From the NCBI GenBank assembly GCA_030696465.1, contig JAUYSE010000150.1, positions 1 through 11,296 of the forward strand: 11,296 nt of DNA. Direction: 5' to 3'. The notes under the pieces were generated by a model, which ran no database searches, had not been told where the DNA came from, and was given only the letters and a program-made list of their open reading frames with translations. The translations under genes and the position numbers were made by a program. This stretch comes from Legionellaceae bacterium (GTDB lineage Bacteria; Pseudomonadota; Gammaproteobacteria; Legionellales; Legionellaceae). Below, piece after piece: positions 8,483 through 11,296 of the stretch. Positions within the stretch are counted from its first letter, which is position 1. The number at the start of each line of letters is the position of its first letter.

Positions 8483-9849
8483 GAAAATGCTTTCACTAGT
8501 TGCGCAGCTAAGCCCGTATAATTAGACGGGGTTAATTCACATAAGCTTTTTTTGACGGCCTCAGGTAAATTCAGTTGTTGCACAAACGCGTGCAAAGCTT
8601 CTTCCGTCACCGCTTGTCCCCGTGTTAATGACTTCAGCTGCTCATAAGCATCAGGATAATTAAAACGACGCATCACGGTTTGAATGGCTTCAGACAGCAC
8701 TTCCCAATTCTTTTGTAGATCTTTATCAAGTGCCGCAACATTAATCTGTAGTTTTTCATTGCCTTTAACAATAGATTGATAGGCAATTAACGCATAGGCA
8801 AAAGCAACGCCTAGATTACGTAATACGGTAGAATCAGAGAGATCTCTTTGTAAACGAGACTTGGTGAGTTTATTCGCGAAATGTTCGAATAAAGCATTCG
8901 ATAAACCGAGATTGCCTTCTGCATTTTCAAAATCAATAGGATTGATTTTATGTGGCATAGTAGACGAACCGACTTCGGAGGGATCATTTTTTTGTTTAAA
9001 ATATCCCATAGAAATATATTGCCAAGCATCTTGTGTATAATCGAGCAAAATATTATTGATGCGCATCATAATTTGTGCGATTTCAGCAATGCCGTCATGG
9101 GGTTCAATTTGGGTCGTATAGGGATTAAAAGATAAGCCCAAGGATTGAACAAACTTAGAGCAATGTTGCCGCCAATCTACTTCTGGGTACGCCACTATGT
9201 GCGCATTATAGTTACCAATCGCACCGTTACATTTTCCGGGAATCAGCGCCTCGGCCAGTTGCTGTTGAGGCCGTTTTAAGCGTGCGACGAAATTGACAAG
9301 CTCTTTGCCGAGCGTGGTTGGTGACGCAGGTTGACCATGCGTTCTACCCAACATAGCGACATCCCCATGTTGTTTCGCGAGGAGGGTCATACTGCCGATG
9401 GTTTCGGCCAAATTAGGTTGAATAACTTGCGCCAACGCTTCTTTGAGCATTAAAGCATAAGCAAGATTATTGATATCTTCTGAGGTGCAAGCAAAATGGA
9501 TAAAGCGCGTAAAGGGGCGTAACGTCGCAAACTCTTCAAGCTTATCACGAAGATAATATTCTACCGCTTTAACGTCGTGGTTGGTTTGTCGCTCATAGGC
9601 TTTAATTTTTTCGGCTTCATCTTCGTCAAATTGTTCCAACACTTCGGTTAAATAGAGTTTAGCTTGCGTATCAAAAGGAGGAATTTCTGGGATACGGATA
9701 TTAGCTGCCAAAGATTCTAACCAGCGCACTTCCACGGTAAGTCGATAATAAATAAGAGCAAATTCACTAAAAAATGGACTCAGCGAAAGCGTTTTTTTAT
9801 AATATCGTCCATCAATAGGAGATATCGTATGTAAAGTAGATAAAGTCAT
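8479..9849 (-). CDS. purB: Adenylosuccinate lyase PurB
   Basis: Lyase of the aspartase/fumarase superfamily. It acts twice in purine synthesis, cleaving SAICAR to AICAR and adenylosuccinate to AMP, with release of fumarate each time. The N-terminus SPIDGRYYKK (10-19), TNHDVKAVEYYL (89-100), HFACTSEDINNL (118-129), GRTHGQPASPTTLGKE (168-183; H171 is the expected catalytic acid) and the mobile signature loop GSSTMPHKINP (294-304; the serine pair holds the expected base) are all present. The sequence follows the E. coli-type PurB throughout and has the same 456-aa length, so it appears complete. No obvious Shine-Dalgarno precedes the ATG, but the N-terminus matches the family. It leads the unit with nadB and nadA. 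Confidence 0.97.
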   Translation of the reverse strand: MTLSTLHTISPIDGRYYKKTLSLSPFFSEFALIYYRLTVEVRWLESLAANIRIPEIPPFDTQAKLYLTEVLEQFDEDEAEKIKAYERQTNHDVKAVEYYLRDKLEEFATLRPFTRFIHFACTSEDINNLAYALMLKEALAQVIQPNLAETIGSMTLLAKQHGDVAMLGRTHGQPASPTTLGKELVNFVARLKRPQQQLAEALIPGKCNGAIGNYNAHIVAYPEVDWRQHCSKFVQSLGLSFNPYTTQIEPHDGIAEIAQIMMRINNILLDYTQDAWQYISMGYFKQKNDPSEVGSSTMPHKINPIDFENAEGNLGLSNALFEHFANKLTKSRLQRDLSDSTVLRNLGVAFAYALIAYQSIVKGNEKLQINVAALDKDLQKNWEVLSEAIQTVMRRFNYPDAYEQLKSLTRGQAVTEEALHAFVQQLNLPEAVKKSLCELTPSNYTGLAAQLVKAFS

Positions 9850-9878
9850 GGCAACAATACAGAAGTGAAAGGCCCTAC

Positions 9879-9907
9879 ATGATAGTCAATATTTGCTAAA
9901 ATGGGAA
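9879..9907 (-). promoter_or_regulatory. Candidate sigma-70 promoter for purB-nadB-nadA
   Basis: On the minus strand TTCCCA (9902-9907) and TATCAT (9879-9884) are separated by 17 bp, matching the -35/-10 consensus at 4 and 5 of 6 positions. Transcription would start about 20-25 nt upstream of the purB ATG. An overlapping TTGACT could act instead as a -35 but has no good -10 partner. Pattern match only; no PurR operator was recognised. Confidence 0.4.
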
Positions 9908-9954
9908 CCTTTTAAGCGGTTTTATATAGGTTTTTACCTTTTCTAAAAAGGATA

Positions 9955-9989
9955 AACACAACATCAGGCAAGGAGCCTGATGTTGTGTT
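9955..9989 (-). terminator. Strong hairpin closing the csbD/membrane-protein unit
   Basis: A perfect 15-bp stem (AACACAACATCAGGC and its complement) with a 5-nt loop lies 53 bp after the stop of the four-helix membrane protein. On the minus strand it is followed by TTATCCTTTTT, a broken T-tract consistent with termination. A second small stem (CCTTTT/AAAAGG, 9937-9951) follows at once. It separates this unit from the purB promoter. Confidence 0.7.
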
Positions 9990-10042
9990 AGGGTTGTTGT
10001 GATGTTTTATATTTCTTACGGGTTCCCCTTACAAGAGAAACA

Positions 10043-10660
10043 TTAGTCTTCTCTTTGGCAAGTCATGGCCCAGCAAGCACCAAAACAGGTGGATACGGCC
10101 CCCACAAAAAACAATACAAAGATAAGAAAAGCACCACAGGCTAAATTGCCATGTGAAATAACAACCGGAGTAATAGCTTGATTCTTACTCACGGAATGTG
10201 TAGTGGGTGTAGTGACTGCGCTTACACCATGCTCATCTAAAGATACCACCATGCTTGACCCTGCAATGGTATGCGTATATTCCGATACATAATGGTTTAC
10301 GTGAGTCATAACAGCGGCACTTAGTAATAAAGCGACACTCCAGGTAGTGAAACCATACAGAATGCCAAGATTGCGTCTTGGGCAGTAGTTTCTTCCCAAA
10401 TAACCCGCCGCATAACCTGCAACCACCATGGAGGCGATCACCGCAATGAGAACGCCTATAAAGCCTCCTATTGCCAGTGCCATAGAACCTTCTTTATTAA
10501 TGCTAACAACACTTAAACCAATCGAAATACTAAATAGGTGTAATAAAAATCCAAGACCAACACCGACCAATGCACCTACAAAAATTGCTGTCCAGCTAAT
10601 GCGTTTGAAAGGGTGCATGGTATGACACGACTCGTGAATAGCTACAGTTTCGTTTATCAT
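10043..10660 (-). CDS. Four-helix inner-membrane protein of unknown function
   Basis: 205 aa. Hydrophobic helices are at about 22-52, 60-89, 98-120 and 172-196, with a polar Ser/Thr-rich segment (about 121-170) between the third and fourth. The RISWTAIFVGALVG opening of helix 1 and Gly-rich helix 2 resemble a widespread group of uncharacterised bacterial membrane proteins, but I cannot name a function. The N-terminus carries H9, C12, H13 and H16, and the C-terminus C192, C196 and C201; metal binding or disulphides are conceivable but unproven. The start at 10660 is chosen because AAGGAG lies 9 nt upstream. A longer in-frame start at 10753 would run out of frame through the upstream 27-aa gene. 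It follows that gene by 40 bp and csbD before it, and ends at a strong hairpin. Confidence 0.8.
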   Translation of the reverse strand: MINETVAIHESCHTMHPFKRISWTAIFVGALVGVGLGFLLHLFSISIGLSVVSINKEGSMALAIGGFIGVLIAVIASMVVAGYAAGYLGRNYCPRRNLGILYGFTTWSVALLLSAAVMTHVNHYVSEYTHTIAGSSMVVSLDEHGVSAVTTPTTHSVSKNQAITPVVISHGNLACGAFLIFVLFFVGAVSTCFGACWAMTCQRED

Positions 10661-10669
10661 GATAAATAA

Positions 10670-10675
10670 CTCCTT
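10670..10675 (-). promoter_or_regulatory. Ribosome binding site fixing the membrane-protein start
   Basis: AAGGAG on the minus strand, 9 nt before the ATG at 10660. It decides for the 205-aa product over the 236-aa reading that begins at 10753 inside the upstream small gene. Confidence 0.75.
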
Positions 10676-10700
10676 AGTAAAATAAAAAGTACTCGGTTGA

Positions 10701-10784
10701 TTAAAAGAGATGTGACACCAACCAAATAAGAGCCAATATGCCGAAAGGCACACCTAAAAGCCAAGCAAACAAGTATTTAAACAT
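10701..10784 (-). CDS. 27-aa single-pass membrane peptide
   Basis: A short reading frame between csbD and the four-helix protein encodes 27 aa. It begins MFKYLFAWLLGVPFG, ends WLVSHLF, and is one continuous hydrophobic helix with a Gly-Pro kink near residues 11-13 and a lone Lys at residue 3. The ribosome site is the strongest in the window: AAGGAGGAGGT (10789-10799), 4-5 nt before the ATG. Gaps to the neighbouring genes are 47 and 40 bp, so all three probably share an mRNA. The hydrophobic composition, strong initiation signal and spacing support a real gene. Function is unknown; a small subunit or modulator of the adjacent membrane protein is an inference. Confidence 0.72.
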   Translation of the reverse strand: MFKYLFAWLLGVPFGILALIWLVSHLF

Positions 10785-10831
10785 ATTTACCTCCTCCTTT
10801 GAGTTAATGAAAATAATTCTTTAAGTGTGAA

Positions 10832-11023
10832 TTATTTGTTAAAATCGTCGATAGCTTGTTTCACTTGATCTTTTGTGTAACCATAATGCTTTTGAAGTTT
10901 CCCGTATATTTCTTGTTGATTTCCTCGAACTTGCTCACAATCATCATCTGTTAATTTTCCCCATGTTTTTCTCATTTTTCCTTTTATTTCTTCCCATTTT
11001 CCTTCAAATATATCTTTATTCAT
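10832..11023 (-). CDS. CsbD-like (YjbJ-type) stress protein
   Basis: 63 aa, highly charged and predicted cytosolic. The sequence follows the CsbD/YjbJ family: an N-terminal MNKDIFEGKWEEIKGK, then WGKLTDDD (21-28) and a C-terminal YGYTKDQVK (47-55), at about the family's normal length. Members are abundant small proteins induced in stationary phase or general stress (sigma-B in Bacillus, sigma-S in enterics); their biochemical activity is not settled. GGAG lies 8 nt before the ATG, which fixes the start. A 9-bp AT-rich stem (10811-10819 with 10829-10837) spans the stop codon. It is the first gene of a likely three-gene unit. Confidence 0.92.
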   Translation of the reverse strand: MNKDIFEGKWEEIKGKMRKTWGKLTDDDCEQVRGNQQEIYGKLQKHYGYTKDQVKQAIDDFNK

Positions 11024-11265
11024 TTTATTTCTCCGTTCGTTAATAAACAGGGAGAGATACTAAAATCATCTCTGCGTAATAATTAAGCCTAGTAAAGAAT
11101 TTGGTATTAGCAAGGGAAATTAGATAAATTATTGAGAAATGTGCGCAAAAATAACCAAATGGCGCCAGGGTTTCTTGCAGGAATTCCAGCCTGATTATAT
11201 TAGTGGTAACAAGGCTTTTCGAATAAAGGGCTTTCGTAAACACGCATAAAGTCATCCTGACGCTC
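11024..11265 (-). promoter_or_regulatory. Upstream region of csbD, presumed promoter and 5' leader
   Basis: No coding sequence is supported. A 71-codon open frame exists (11255-11040) but looks like chance: no family resemblance and no convincing ribosome site. On the minus strand TTGCTA, a 16-bp gap and TAGGCT (about 11091-11118) form a weak promoter-like pair; a stress-sigma promoter is plausible given the gene but is not demonstrable. The leader contains a small stem-loop (AGAGAT 11053-11058 with ATCTCT 11068-11073). Confidence 0.3.
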
Positions 11266-11289
11266 TCACGGCGCGTCCTTGCGCCGTGA
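11266..11289. repeat. GC-rich perfect hairpin near the window edge
   Basis: TCACGGCGC and GCGCCGTGA form a perfect 9-bp stem with a 6-nt loop (GTCCTT). Neither strand follows it with a T-run inside the window (plus side: AGGTTTA), so it is not a clear intrinsic terminator. It could be a terminator cut by the window edge or a REP-like repeat. Confidence 0.45.
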
Positions 11290-11296
11290 AGGTTTA

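Noticed and set aside
10661..10753. 31-codon N-terminal extension of the four-helix membrane protein (start at 10753)
   Set aside because: It reads through the 27-aa gene in another frame, has no ribosome site, and a good AAGGAG sits 9 nt before the ATG at 10660.
11040..11255. 71-codon open frame upstream of csbD
   Set aside because: No family resemblance and no convincing ribosome site; it fills the expected promoter/leader region of csbD.

Overview
The window looks like a chromosomal segment of a gammaproteobacterium. PurB (456 aa), NadB (547 aa) and Mfd follow the E. coli family members closely in length and motifs, and a YjbJ/CsbD-type small protein is present. The DNA is moderately AT-rich by eye. 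A relative of the Legionellales (Coxiella/Rickettsiella type) would fit, but that is only an impression. All supported genes lie on the minus strand, so transcription runs from high to low coordinates. No rRNA, tRNA, CRISPR array, phage gene or transposase was found.

Layout in transcription order. (1) 11296-9955: a small envelope/stress-type unit. It encodes a CsbD-like protein, a previously uncalled 27-aa single-pass membrane peptide with a very strong Shine-Dalgarno, and a four-helix membrane protein with a His/Cys-rich N-terminus. It closes with a 15-bp perfect hairpin. (2) 9907-5488: a candidate promoter, then purB, nadB and nadA. purB and nadB overlap by 4 bp; nadB and nadA are 10 bp apart with a perfect GGAGG between them. 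(3) 5474-5292: a roughly 180-bp imperfect palindrome with 13-nt inverted ends, resembling a MITE or other palindromic repeat, wedged between nadA and mfd. (4) 5294-270: mfd (transcription-repair coupling factor), then, 6 bp after its stop, a secreted M14-family zinc carboxypeptidase-like protein. (5) 269-1: non-coding sequence with short direct repeats; no gene is supported.

How the genes fit together. PurB releases fumarate from adenylosuccinate and SAICAR. NadB oxidises L-aspartate to iminoaspartate and in this family can use fumarate as electron acceptor. NadA condenses iminoaspartate with dihydroxyacetone phosphate into quinolinate. The unit therefore joins purine synthesis to the first two steps of de novo NAD synthesis through aspartate and fumarate; nadC is not in the window. 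mfd and the M14 peptidase are probably co-transcribed, but no functional link is evident.

The least ordinary items are the palindromic element that supplies sequence around the mfd start codon, the long-form NadA whose usual WPGxCxVH motif is split by an insertion, and the unannotated micro-membrane protein in the csbD unit. I did not find a convincing new defence, mobile or biosynthetic system.
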